Source: CAVSMC01 sp963798655
GTDB lineage: Bacteria; Pseudomonadota; Gammaproteobacteria; Burkholderiales; Casimicrobiaceae
Direction: 5' to 3'
DNA length: 64,000 nt
NCBI GenBank assembly: GCA_963798655.1
Contig: CAWCUH010000012.1
Coordinates: 1-64,000, forward strand
The position numbers and the translations under genes are program-made. How positions within the stretch are numbered: the stretch's first letter is position 1; each line of letters opens with the position of its first letter. The notes beneath the pieces were generated by a model. The model was not told the origin of the DNA, made no database searches, and saw nothing but the letters and a program-made list of their open reading frames with translations. Positions 6,899-15,088 of the stretch are shown one piece after another.

Positions 6899-7692
6899 GC
6901 GCGGCGGTCGCGCTCGACGAAGCGCTCGCACATGCACGACTCGACTGGATCGTGCCGCGCTGGAGCGCGCCGCCAGCCGTGCGCGCCCTCGTCACGACGC
7001 GCAATGGCGGCGTTAGCGCTGCACCGTACGCATCGATGAATCTCGGCGTCGCGTCGCCGCCGCGCGCGCATGGCGATCGCGCCGAAGCGGTCGTCGAGAA
7101 TCGCCGTCGATTGCGCGCATTCCTGCCGGACGAGCCCGTTTGGCTGTCGCAGATCCACGGCGACTGCGTCGCACGCCTCGGCCGACAACCGCCCTTGGCG
7201 CCGATCGTCGCCGATGCGTCGGTCACGCGCGTGCCCGGCATCGTCTGCGCGGTGCTGATCGCCGACTGCATGCCGGTGCTGCTCGCCTCGCGCGACGGCA
7301 GCATCGTCGGCATCGCGCACGCAGGATGGCGCGGACTCGCCGCAGGCGTCATCGAGGCGGCGATCCGTGCGATGGACGTCGACGCGAGCGACATCGTCGC
7401 CTGGCTCGGGCCGGCGATCGGTCCCCGCGCCTTCGAAGTCGGCGCGGACGTTCGCGCGGCGTTCTGCACGACCGATCCTGGTGCCGCTGCCGCGTTCACG
7501 CCACTGCGCAAGGGCAAATGGCTCGCCGATCTCTACGCGCTCGCACGCCGCCGGCTCGAGCGCGCGCGCGTGCACGACGTCGCCGGCGGTGCCTATTGCA
7601 CGCACAGCGACAGCGCGCGGTTCTTCTCGTTTCGCCGCGACGGCGAGACGGGCAGGATGGCGGCGACGATCTGGATCGAGGCGCCACCGTAG
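6895..7692 (+). CDS. pgeF: Peptidoglycan editing factor PgeF (265 aa)
   Basis: Laccase-domain (Cu-oxidase_4, DUF152) protein; in E. coli YfiH prevents misincorporation of Ser in place of Ala in peptidoglycan precursors. Family motifs are VTTRNGGVSAAPYASMNLG, SQIHGDCV, IADCMPVLLAS and IAHAGWRGLAAGVIEAAI, which supply the His/Cys metal site. The GTG at 6895 overlaps the rluD stop, so the two are translationally coupled, the usual rluD-pgeF arrangement. Length is normal. Confidence 0.93.
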   Translation: MSAAVALDEALAHARLDWIVPRWSAPPAVRALVTTRNGGVSAAPYASMNLGVASPPRAHGDRAEAVVENRRRLRAFLPDEPVWLSQIHGDCVARLGRQPPLAPIVADASVTRVPGIVCAVLIADCMPVLLASRDGSIVGIAHAGWRGLAAGVIEAAIRAMDVDASDIVAWLGPAIGPRAFEVGADVRAAFCTTDPGAAAAFTPLRKGKWLADLYALARRRLERARVHDVAGGAYCTHSDSARFFSFRRDGETGRMAATIWIEAPP

Positions 7693-7754
7693 CGACGCGT
7701 TGTGCCGGCGCGCGCGTCACGCTACCATCGCGACGTCGCGAAGCGGCTGCGACG

Positions 7755-9554
7755 ATGCGCGCTTTGCGCGACACGCCGCAACCGCTTCCCCCCGCAAGTC
7801 CGATGCGCTCTCCGCCGCCCGCGACCGAGCCGCCGCCGAGCCCCGCCGAGATCATGCAGCGATGGCAGGACGCCGCGCAGGCATGGATGCGCTGGTGGAC
7901 GCAGAGCACGGTTGCACCGTTGACCGCGGACGAGCGCTTGCCGCGTGGCCCCGCCGTATCGCTCGAGCGCTCCACGCTCGACGCAGTTAACGGCAGATAC
8001 CGAGCCGCATACGAAGCGCTGTGGAGCGCCGCGCGCGCACTGCCGGCAGGCGCCACGCTGCCGGCGGTCGTCGAGGCCGAGTCCGGCGATCGCCGCTTCC
8101 GTGCGCGCGAATGGACCGACATCGCGTTCTTCTCGCTGATGAAGCAAGGCTATCTGCTCACGAGCCGCTATCTGGACGAGCTCGTGGCCCTGACGCCGCT
8201 TCCCGCCGATCAGCGCCACCGGCTGTCGTTCGCGGTGCGCCAGTACGCCGATGCGATCGCGCCGACCAACTTCGCGGCGACCAATCCCGAAGTTCTCCGG
8301 CGCGCGATCGCAACCGACGGCGCAAGCCTCGCGCAAGGCATGGCGAACCTCGCTGCCGACCTGCAGCGCGGCCGCATCTCGATGTCGGATGCGAGCGCGT
8401 TCGCCGTCGGTCGCAACCTTGCGACGACGCCGGGCGACGTCGTCTATCGCAACGACCTGATCGAGCTGATCCAGTACGCGCCGTCGACCGAGCGCGTGCA
8501 CCGTCGCCCGCTCGTGATCGTCCCCCCGTGCATCAACAAGTACTACATCCTCGACCTGCAGCCGTCGAATTCCTTCGTCCGCTGGGCCGTCGAGCAAGGT
8601 CAGACGGTCTTCATGATCTCGTGGCGCAACATCCCCGCTGCGCTCGGCCATCTGACATGGGACGACTATCTCGACCGCGGCGTGCTCATCGCGTTGCGTG
8701 TCGCGCGCGAGATCTCGCGCAGCGCGACCGTGAACGCGCTCGGCTTCTGCGTGGGCGGCACGTTGCTTGCGAGTGCGCTTGCCGTGCTCGCCGCGCGCAA
8801 CGAGCGCGTCGTGCAAAGCGCGACGCTGCTCACGACGATGCTCGATTTCGACGAGCCGGGCGAAATCGGCGTGTACGTGTCGCGCGAATACCTGGACGCG
8901 CGCGAGCCGGCGCTCGCCGCCGGCGGGCGCGTGCGAGGCGCGGAGCTCGCCGGAGCCTTCGCGAGCCTTCGCGCGAACGAGCTCGTCTGGCACTACGTCG
9001 TCTGCAACTACCTGAAGGGCGAAACGCCGCCGGCGTTCGACCTGCTGCACTGGAACGGCGACTCGGCGAACCTCGCCGGACCGATGTACGCGTACTACCT
9101 GCGCAACATGTATCTCGACAACCGGTTGCGCGAGCCCGGCGCGCTGACGATGCTCGGCGAGCGCATCGACCTGGGTCGAATCGCGATGCCCGCGTACGTG
9201 CTCGCGTCGCGCGAAGACCACATCGTTCCGTGGCGCTCGGCGTATCGCACCGTCGGCCTGCTCGGCGGCGACACGACGTTCGTGCTGGCCGCATCGGGCC
9301 ACATCGCGGGCGTCGTCAACCCTCCTGCCGCGGGCCGGCGAAGCCACTGGACGAACGCGGTGCTCGCCGACGATGCCGATGCCTGGCTCGAGCGCGCGCA
9401 GAGCGCGCCCGGCAGCTGGTGGACTCACTGGCTCGCGTGGCTCGCGCGCCATGCGGGACCGCGGGTTCGCGCGCCGGCCCACGGCGGCGGCGACGCGCAT
9501 CCGCCGCTCGATCCCGCGCCCGGACGCTACGTCGTCGAGCAAGCGGACGATTGA
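7755..9554 (+). CDS. phaC: Class I poly(3-hydroxyalkanoate) synthase PhaC (599 aa)
   Basis: Polymerises hydroxyacyl-CoA into PHB on granules. An N-terminal PhaC_N region (about 100-270) precedes an alpha/beta-hydrolase domain. The lipase-like box GFCVGG puts the nucleophile Cys near residue 332; the Asp is in SREDHIVPW (about 488) and the His in ASGHIAGVVNPP (about 516). The length fits class I enzymes that work without PhaE/PhaR subunits. A proline-rich N-terminus follows ATG 7755; an in-frame ATG at 7803 is an alternative start. phaB is 180 bases downstream; no phaA lies between, unlike the classic phaCAB order. Confidence 0.95.
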   Translation: MRALRDTPQPLPPASPMRSPPPATEPPPSPAEIMQRWQDAAQAWMRWWTQSTVAPLTADERLPRGPAVSLERSTLDAVNGRYRAAYEALWSAARALPAGATLPAVVEAESGDRRFRAREWTDIAFFSLMKQGYLLTSRYLDELVALTPLPADQRHRLSFAVRQYADAIAPTNFAATNPEVLRRAIATDGASLAQGMANLAADLQRGRISMSDASAFAVGRNLATTPGDVVYRNDLIELIQYAPSTERVHRRPLVIVPPCINKYYILDLQPSNSFVRWAVEQGQTVFMISWRNIPAALGHLTWDDYLDRGVLIALRVAREISRSATVNALGFCVGGTLLASALAVLAARNERVVQSATLLTTMLDFDEPGEIGVYVSREYLDAREPALAAGGRVRGAELAGAFASLRANELVWHYVVCNYLKGETPPAFDLLHWNGDSANLAGPMYAYYLRNMYLDNRLREPGALTMLGERIDLGRIAMPAYVLASREDHIVPWRSAYRTVGLLGGDTTFVLAASGHIAGVVNPPAAGRRSHWTNAVLADDADAWLERAQSAPGSWWTHWLAWLARHAGPRVRAPAHGGGDAHPPLDPAPGRYVVEQADD

Positions 9555-9734
9555 GTCCGTTTCGGCTGCAGGAAAGTCGCCGCTCGCGCGCAGTAGACGG
9601 CGCTCGTGCGGAAGCGTAAAAAGATCGGGAGCTTTCGGTCCTGCATCGATCCAACCCATTCCACGTCAAACCGAACCCCGGTGCACGCGGCGTCGCCCGT
9701 CGTCGCGCCGGGGCATTTCCTGGAGGACGACAAC

Positions 9735-10487
9735 ATGCCATTGAAGACCCCACGCGTCGCGCTGGTCACCGGCGGGATGGGCGGCCTCGGCGAAGCGATT
9801 TGCGTCAAGCTGGCCGCGCTCGGATACAAGGTCGTGACGACGTACTCGCCCGGCAACACGAAGGCGAAGGAGTGGCTCGACAGCATGAACAAGATGGGTT
9901 ACGGCTTTCACGCGTATCCGTGCGACGTCACGCAATGGGACTCGTGCATCGAATGCGTGTCGGCGGTGGCGAAGGAAGTCGGTCCGGTCGACGTGCTGAT
10001 CAACAACGCAGGCATCACGCGCGACATGACGTTCAGGAAGATGGACCGGCCGAACTGGGAGGCGGTGCTGCGCACGAACCTCGACTCGTGCTTCAACATG
10101 ACCAAGCAGGTCTGCGACGGCATGGTGGATCGCGGCTGGGGCCGGATCATCAACATCTCGTCGGTGAACGGCCAGAAGGGTGCGTTCGGACAGGTCAACT
10201 ATTCCGCCGCCAAGGCCGGCATGCACGGCTTCACCAAGGCGCTCGCGCTCGAAGTCGCGCGCAAGGGGGTCACCGTCAACACGATCTCGCCCGGCTACAT
10301 CGGCACCAAGATGGTGATGGCGATTCCGCAGGACGTGCTCGACAGCAAGATCATCCCGCAGATTCCCATGGGCCGACTCGGCAAGCCCGAGGAAGTCGCA
10401 GGACTCGTCGCCTACCTGTCGAGCGAAGAGGCAGCGTTTGTCACCGGCGCGAATATTGCCATCAACGGCGGACAGCACATGTCGTGA
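9735..10487 (+). CDS. phaB: Acetoacetyl-CoA reductase PhaB (250 aa)
   Basis: NADPH-dependent short-chain dehydrogenase that makes (R)-3-hydroxybutyryl-CoA for PhaC. Cofactor motif VTGGMGGLGEAI is at residues 10-21, NNAG at about 89, and the catalytic Ser-Tyr-Lys set in NISSVNGQ and NYSAAKAGMHGF (Tyr and Lys near 156 and 160). The ATG at 9735 is preceded by TGGAGG at a good distance; the open frame extends upstream to 9606 but without homology. Ends in the PhaB-like AINGGQHMS. Confidence 0.95.
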   Translation: MPLKTPRVALVTGGMGGLGEAICVKLAALGYKVVTTYSPGNTKAKEWLDSMNKMGYGFHAYPCDVTQWDSCIECVSAVAKEVGPVDVLINNAGITRDMTFRKMDRPNWEAVLRTNLDSCFNMTKQVCDGMVDRGWGRIINISSVNGQKGAFGQVNYSAAKAGMHGFTKALALEVARKGVTVNTISPGYIGTKMVMAIPQDVLDSKIIPQIPMGRLGKPEEVAGLVAYLSSEEAAFVTGANIAINGGQHMS

Positions 10488-10538
10488 CGCCGGACGGCCA
10501 CGCGGCGCGACGGGCGCCGCGGCGGCCGCGTGCCGCGA

Positions 10539-10976
10539 TCATCGGCACGCGAAGAACGTCACGTACGACGACGCGGCGGCGATGCCCATTCGCGAGATCC
10601 TGGCGTCACGCAGATTTCGATCGTGCTCCGGCGATTTTTGCCAGCCCTCGAGCTGGGCCGACGGCTCGCGATAATTCCAGCCGACGTTTTCGACGCAATG
10701 CGGGCTGTTCGCGCTGCGGAACCGCCGCTGGAATCCGTCGTGACTCAACTTGTGCTCGTCCGCCATCTCGGCGCTGTGGTGGCGCGCGAGCGCCGTCAGA
10801 TCGTCGGCGAACTGCAGCGGTGCGAGGCCGAGCTCCGCGCGGTAGTCGTTGATCAGATCGCCGAGCTCGGCGGCGTAGCCCGCGGATCGCGGTCGCGCGA
10901 GCGCTTTCGGCACAGCGTGCAACTGGACCGAAGCGAACGTGCAGAGAATGACGAGCAGGAATGCGCGCAGGGCCAT
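10539..10976 (-). CDS. Secreted CAP-domain protein (145 aa)
   Basis: The start MALRAFLLVILCTFASVQLHA is a signal peptide. The mature region is a compact CAP (SCP/PR-1) domain: LGDLINDYRAELGLAPLQF, the His in ARHHSAEMADEHKLSH, CVENVGWNYR and a final strand MGIAAASSYVTFFACR. CAP proteins are extracellular with varied or unknown activities; biological role here is unknown. I chose the internal ATG at 10976 because upstream residues are not signal-like. The 3' end faces phaB. Confidence 0.8.
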   Translation of the reverse strand: MALRAFLLVILCTFASVQLHAVPKALARPRSAGYAAELGDLINDYRAELGLAPLQFADDLTALARHHSAEMADEHKLSHDGFQRRFRSANSPHCVENVGWNYREPSAQLEGWQKSPEHDRNLRDARISRMGIAAASSYVTFFACR

Positions 10977-11096
10977 TGCCGATCCGTCCGGCACGCGACG
11001 GCAAGCAAGCGCCGTATTATCGCGCATGCGCGATGCCGCGCTCCGCCGGCACGAGCTCGAGACCCGCGTGCGCGGCCTCACGTCGCCGCCACAAAG

Positions 11097-11124
11097 AAAA
11101 ACCCCGCAGCGCAAGGCCGCGGGG
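11097..11124 (-). terminator. Rho-independent terminator of the phasin gene
   Basis: On the minus strand a GC-rich stem (CCCCGC...GCGGGG, plus-strand positions 11102-11107 and 11119-11124) is followed by TTTTTCTTT. It lies about 150 bases past the phasin stop, beyond a second hairpin (11131-11160). A good intrinsic terminator for leftward transcription. Confidence 0.75.
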
Positions 11125-11130
11125 CGAGGC

Positions 11131-11160
11131 TGTATCTTTCAGGAGGAGGAGAAAGATACA
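11131..11160. other. Perfect 10-bp hairpin with purine-rich loop in the phasin 3' region
   Basis: TGTATCTTTC (11131-11140) and GAAAGATACA (11151-11160) are exact inverted repeats around the loop AGGAGGAGGA. It lies between the phasin stop (11273) and the terminator at 11097-11124, thus inside the phasin 3' untranslated RNA. On the plus strand the loop is Shine-Dalgarno-like; on the phasin transcript it is the complementary TCCTCCTCCT. It could be an mRNA-stabilising 3' hairpin or part of a small RNA. Confidence 0.6.
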
Positions 11161-11272
11161 GAAGGAGACACCTGACCTTCAAATGCTGGCGGACGGTGCG
11201 CAATTCAAGCGCCGGCCGCTCGCGCGGTTGGACCGCGGACGTGCCCGCGAACCAACCGTGCTGCCGTTGAAC

Positions 11273-11818
11273 TTACGCGGCCTTGCGACCCTTCGGCGCG
11301 ACCTTCGTCGCGTTCACCGCGGCGGCGCGCACGCTCGCATCGGCGAGGTTCACGACCTGCTTCGTCGCGCGCTGGAACTGGTCGAACGCAGCGGTCGAAG
11401 CGGCGATCGTCGACTTGAACGCATTGACGGCCACGTCCGAGCCGGCCGGCGCCGACTTCGAAGCCTTCTCGACCCACGCGGCTACACCCTTCGTGTAACC
11501 CGCCCACGCTTCCTCGGCGAACAGCGCGTATTGCGATTGCGCTTCCGACGCGATTTCGTAAACGTTGCGCGAATAACCGAGCGCGGTCTGCACGCCGGCT
11601 TCGGCGTAGCGCGAGCGGATCGCGAACAGTTCCTGCACATCCTTGACCGACGCGGCGGCTTCGACGCCTTCGACGCCTTGCGCGAGCGCGGCCTTCGCAG
11701 CCGTCAGGTTCAGCTTGACGAGCTTCTCGGCATTTTCCAGCGCGAGCGCCGCGAGCCTGGTCGCTTGCGCGACGTTCGCCTTGTTCAGTTCGGCAAATTG
11801 TTCAGCAGCGTTGTACAT
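11273..11818 (-). CDS. phaP: Phasin family protein, PHB granule-associated (181 aa)
   Basis: Amphipathic, Ala-rich, all-helical granule coat protein that controls PHB granule size and number. MYNAAEQFAELNKANVAQATRLAALALENAEKL is the typical Phasin_2 start; the rest is long helices and ends in a basic Lys/Arg tail (KVAPKGRKAA). ATG 11818 is chosen over the longer frame for that match and for AAAGG upstream. It is divergently transcribed from the repressor gene phaR 267 bases away, with a candidate PhaR site between them. Confidence 0.93.
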   Translation of the reverse strand: MYNAAEQFAELNKANVAQATRLAALALENAEKLVKLNLTAAKAALAQGVEGVEAAASVKDVQELFAIRSRYAEAGVQTALGYSRNVYEIASEAQSQYALFAEEAWAGYTKGVAAWVEKASKSAPAGSDVAVNAFKSTIAASTAAFDQFQRATKQVVNLADASVRAAAVNATKVAPKGRKAA

Positions 11819-11930
11819 GACTTGACCTTTCGTCGAATGGGAGGGTCGGGCGCGACCCTGCATTGTTTCGGATTGCCGTCCTTCGGTCCGCACCTGTTGG
11901 TGGGTTGCCAAGCGTTTTCCGGCACGTTTG

Positions 11931-11948
11931 CTGCACTGCACAATTGCA
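11931..11948. promoter_or_regulatory. Candidate PhaR operator upstream of phaP
   Basis: CTGCACTGCACAATTGCA is a cluster of TGC/GCA half sites in the phaP-phaR intergenic region, about 115 bases upstream of the phasin start. PhaR repressors bind TGC-rich, CTGC-N3-GCAG-like sequences at phaP promoters in other proteobacteria. Motif resemblance only. Confidence 0.4.
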
Positions 11949-12052
11949 TTGTAGGGACAGGACCAAGGCAAGTCAAGCGTTTTTTGCTGCGATGCACAAA
12001 GGCGACGCGGGCTTCCCCGGCGCGAAATCCAAACCGCCGTTGAATCAGGGGT

Positions 12053-12058
12053 TTATAA
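12053..12058 (+). promoter_or_regulatory. Candidate -10 element of phaR
   Basis: A consensus TATAAT lies 28 bases upstream of the phaR ATG. No convincing -35 box is found 16-18 bases before it, and the transcript leader would be about 20 bases. Confidence 0.35.
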
Positions 12059-12085
12059 TGCCCGCTCGGACATCGTGGAGTTGCC

Positions 12086-12661
12086 ATGAGCGAGACGCCT
12101 CGCATCATCAAGAAATATCCGAATCGCCGGCTGTACGACACGGCGAACAGCGGCTACATCACGCTGGCGGACGTCAAGCAGATGGTGCTGGAAAACATCG
12201 ATTTCCAGGTCGTCGACGCGAAGAGCGGCGATGACCTGACGCGAGCCATCCTGCTGCAGATCATCCTCGACGAGGAATCGGGCGGCCTGCCGATGTTCAG
12301 CTCGGAGATGCTCGCCCAGATGATCCGCTTCTACGGCACCGCGCAGCAGACGGTGATCGGCAGCTACATGGAGCAGAACGTCAAGGCGTTCCTCGCGATC
12401 CAGAAGAAGCTGCAGGACCAGGCGAAGCAGATCTACGGCGACAAGATGTTGCTCACGCCCGACCTGTGGAAGCAGTTCATGCAGATGCAGGCGCCGGCGA
12501 TGCAGGGAATGCTCGGCAACTATCTCGAGCAGAGCGCGCGGCTCTTCCTCGACATGCAGCAGCGGATGCAGGACCAGACGCGCGGCATCTTCACGAGCTT
12601 TCCGTTCCCGAACTTCGCCGCGGCTGCGCAATCTGAGCCGGAAGACGAGAAAAAGGGCTGA
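12086..12661 (+). CDS. phaR: Polyhydroxyalkanoate synthesis repressor PhaR (191 aa)
   Basis: DNA-binding regulator that represses phasin expression and is titrated by binding PHB granules. The N-terminal PHB_acc_N domain reads PRIIKKYPNRRLYDTANSGYITL, followed by ILLQIILDEESGGLPMFS and coiled helical PHB_acc regions rich in Met and Gln to about residue 170. Length is normal. It diverges from phaP and is closed by a strong terminator at 12684-12708. Confidence 0.95.
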   Translation: MSETPRIIKKYPNRRLYDTANSGYITLADVKQMVLENIDFQVVDAKSGDDLTRAILLQIILDEESGGLPMFSSEMLAQMIRFYGTAQQTVIGSYMEQNVKAFLAIQKKLQDQAKQIYGDKMLLTPDLWKQFMQMQAPAMQGMLGNYLEQSARLFLDMQQRMQDQTRGIFTSFPFPNFAAAAQSEPEDEKKG

Positions 12662-12683
12662 ACGGCGCGAAGCGCCGCAACAA

Positions 12684-12708
12684 CCGGGCGCGCCGCCCGG
12701 TTTTTTTT
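12684..12708 (+). terminator. Rho-independent terminator of phaR
   Basis: CCGGGCG...CGCCCGG stem with a minimal loop, followed by eight T (12701-12708), 23 bases after the phaR stop. Canonical intrinsic terminator. Confidence 0.9.
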
Positions 12709-12769
12709 GCGAGCGCGAAAGACGTCGCATGAATCTTCGCTTCCGCACCGCAGCGACTCGCGAATTTCG

Positions 12770-14209
12770 ATGACGACCGGCACCCGACACCGACCTGCAC
12801 GACGAACCACAGCGCCGAAGCGCAGCGACGCGCCGCGCGTGGGCTTCGTGTCGCTCGGCTGTCCGAAAGCGCTGGTCGACTCCGAGCAGATCGTCACCCA
12901 GCTTCGCGCCGAGGGCTATGCGATCGCGCCGTCGTACGAGGGCGCCGATCTCGTCGTCGTCAACACCTGCGGCTTCATCGACGCCGCCGTCGGCGAGTCG
13001 CTCGACGCAATCGGGGAAGCGCTCGCCGAGAACGGCAAGGTGATCGTCACCGGCTGCCTCGGCGCGAAGGATGGCGGCGATTTCGTGCGCGCCGCGCACC
13101 CGCGCGTGCTCGCCGTCACCGGCCCGCACGCGGCCGCCGAGGTAATGAGCGCCGTTCACGCACAGCTTCCCAAGCCGCACGATCCGTTCGTCGACCTCGT
13201 GCCGCCGCAGGGCATCAAGCTCACGCCGCGCCACTACGCGTACCTGAAGATCAGCGAAGGCTGCAACCATCGCTGCACGTTCTGCATCATCCCGTCGATG
13301 CGCGGCGATCTGGTGAGCCGGCCGATCGGCGACGTGCTCGCGGAAGCCGAACGATTGCTGCGTGCCGGCGTGCGGGAGATCCTCGTCGTGTCGCAGGACA
13401 CGAGCGCGTACGGCGTGGACGTCAAGTACCGGACCGGCTTCTGGCGCGGCCGTCCGACGAAGACGCGGATGACCGAGCTCGCCTGCGCGCTCGATTCACT
13501 CGGCCGCGAGCATGGCGCGTGGGTACGGCTGCACTACGTGTATCCGTACCCGCACGTCGACGACGCGATCGCGACGATGACCGACGATCCGGCTCGCGGC
13601 GGGCTGCTGCCGTATCTCGACGTGCCGTTCCAGCACGCAAGTCCACGGATTCTCAAGCTGATGAAGCGGCCGGCGAACGCCGAAGGCACGCTGCGGCGGA
13701 TCGAGGCGTGGCGCGCCGCGCGCCCCGATCTCGTCGTTCGCAGCACGTTCATCGTCGGCTTTCCCGGCGAAACCGAGCGCGAGTTCGACGAGTTGCTCGC
13801 GTTCCTCGAGGCGGCGCAGCTCGATCGCGTCGGATGCTTCGCGTATTCGCCGGTCGACGGTGCCGCAGCGAACGCGCTGCCGGATGCGGTCGGCGACGAC
13901 GTGAAGGAGGAGCGCCGTGCGCGCTTCATGGCCGTACAGGCACGCGTCAGCGCCGCGCGGCTCGCACGCCGCGTCGGCACGACGATTCCCGTGCTGGTCG
14001 ACACTGTGCAGACCATCGACGGGGACGCCATTGCGCTCGCGCGGAGCGCCGCCGACGCGCCGGAAATCGATGGTGTCGTGCGAATATCGCGCGCCGGCGA
14101 GCTTTGTCCGGGGGCGTTTGCGCGCGTGCGCGTGACCGCGAGCGACGAACACGACCTGACGGCCGAGCCGGCCCGGGAAATAGGGGACAGACCACGTTTT
14201 CCGGAGTAG
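12770..14209 (+). CDS. rimO: Ribosomal protein S12 methylthiotransferase RimO
   Basis: Radical-SAM enzyme that methylthiolates Asp88 of ribosomal protein S12. An N-terminal UPF0004 domain (VGFVSLGCPKALVDSE, NTCGFID, TGCLGAK) with three cluster Cys is followed by the radical-SAM motif CNHRCTFC, then PYPHVDD, PYLDVPFQHAS, TFIVGFPGET and a C-terminal TRAM domain. The ATG at 12770 is preferred. The last dozen residues (AREIGDRPRFPE) are encoded by a dispersed repeat (14177-14204) that has replaced or extended the native C-terminus after the TRAM domain, probably without loss of function. Confidence 0.93.
   Translation: MTTGTRHRPARRTTAPKRSDAPRVGFVSLGCPKALVDSEQIVTQLRAEGYAIAPSYEGADLVVVNTCGFIDAAVGESLDAIGEALAENGKVIVTGCLGAKDGGDFVRAAHPRVLAVTGPHAAAEVMSAVHAQLPKPHDPFVDLVPPQGIKLTPRHYAYLKISEGCNHRCTFCIIPSMRGDLVSRPIGDVLAEAERLLRAGVREILVVSQDTSAYGVDVKYRTGFWRGRPTKTRMTELACALDSLGREHGAWVRLHYVYPYPHVDDAIATMTDDPARGGLLPYLDVPFQHASPRILKLMKRPANAEGTLRRIEAWRAARPDLVVRSTFIVGFPGETEREFDELLAFLEAAQLDRVGCFAYSPVDGAAANALPDAVGDDVKEERRARFMAVQARVSAARLARRVGTTIPVLVDTVQTIDGDAIALARSAADAPEIDGVVRISRAGELCPGAFARVRVTASDEHDLTAEPAREIGDRPRFPE
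14177..14204. repeat. Dispersed repeat copy A, overlaps rimO 3' end
   Basis: GAAATAGGGGACAGACCACG continuing TTTTCCGG. Copy B (14219-14239) is an inverted copy 15 bases away, so A and B form a long hairpin around the rimO stop. Copy C (15065-15088) is another inverted copy at the far side of the IS4-like remnant. Confidence 0.85.
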
Positions 14210-14218
14210 CTATTTCAT

Positions 14219-14239
14219 CCGGAAAACGTGGTCTGTCCC
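14219..14239. repeat. Dispersed repeat copy B (inverted relative to A)
   Basis: CCGGAAAACGTGGTCTGTCC followed by C is the exact reverse complement of the second part of copy A. It marks the 3' side of the IS4-like remnant. With copy A it can form a stem-loop that could end rimO transcription. Confidence 0.85.
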
Positions 14240-15063
14240 GTAGTGTCCCACGTTATTCGAACAAGAACAGCTGGTTATCGGAAAAGCGCTCGGTGATGGT
14301 AGGGTTTGGAGATTGATAAGGTAGTGTCGATAGTCAGGCTCAGGATCTGTAGGATTTCGTAGAGGCTGGCGGAGAGCTTGAGACGCTTCTAACGATGGCG
14401 ACCAAACGTAAACGGAGACTGCGATCCATATCTGCGACTTGAGCGTTTGAAGTGGAAGAACGCTTTGATCGAAGATGCTGCTTGATCCACTTGAAGAACA
14501 ATTACACCTGCCAGCGGCAGCGGTAGAGTTTGAGCGGGCAGGGTGAAGTTGTTGGTGAGAAAGATCAGCGTCTTGGCGGTCTCGGGGTTTGAATAGAATA
14601 CGCGCAACGGGGTGATAGCTCTCGGGGGTGTAGACGCGGCAGCAGATGGTTGATCGCAGATCAGTCAGTCGGCGGACAGCGAGCGAGTATCGCGTTGCTT
14701 GGTATGGACTGGCGCGGGTGATGAAGAAGCTGCGCTGGTGGAATCGGTACAACGGCGCGAAGTCGGGAAGCGCGGTCATGATGAGAACGCAAGGCCTCGG
14801 GTATCAGCTGATCGAGGATGTGGACCTCGTGCATCTGGTCGCTGATATGGATGAAGGTCGGGATGTTGCCGCGCAGATCGAGCAACGTATGCAGTAGAAG
14901 GCAGACTAGGTAGATAGAAAAGGCGACAAAGGGAACAAGGACAGGCACAAGTAGATGGTAGTGGTGTGGAGCGCATAGACGGTATCGTTCAGATCGACTC
15001 CGAAAGACTCGTTGACGTACAGAGGCCGCGCGATGCCGATCAAGCTCTGCGCGAAGTCGGAGT
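14240..15063 (-). pseudogene. Decayed IS4-family transposase
   Basis: In shifting minus-strand frames one can read in order: FAQSLIGIARPLYVNESFGVDL, NDTVYAL, LHTLLDLRGNIPTFIHISDQ, EVHILDQLIPEA, a broken middle, KTLIFLTNNFTLPA, IKAFF and QIWIAVSVYVW. These are successive blocks of one IS4-type (DUF4372-containing) transposase. There are several frameshifts and internal losses, and the length is about two thirds of an intact gene. It separates rimO from the lipid transport operon and contains no other credible gene. Confidence 0.8.
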
Positions 15064-15064
15064 A

Positions 15065-15088
15065 GAAACGTGGTCTGTCCCCTATTTC
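15065..15088. repeat. Dispersed repeat copy C, overlaps lipoprotein 3' end
   Basis: GAAACGTGGTCTGTCCCCTA followed by TTTC is the reverse complement of copy A. Its AAATAG supplies the stop codon (TAG) of the leftward lipoprotein gene. Copies A and C thus bracket the IS4 remnant as inverted repeats and both are fused to the ends of neighbouring genes. Confidence 0.85.

Noticed and set aside
14210..14779. 189-codon minus-strand frame as a gene
   Set aside because: Only fragments of it match IS4 transposase and in different frames; it is part of the decayed element.
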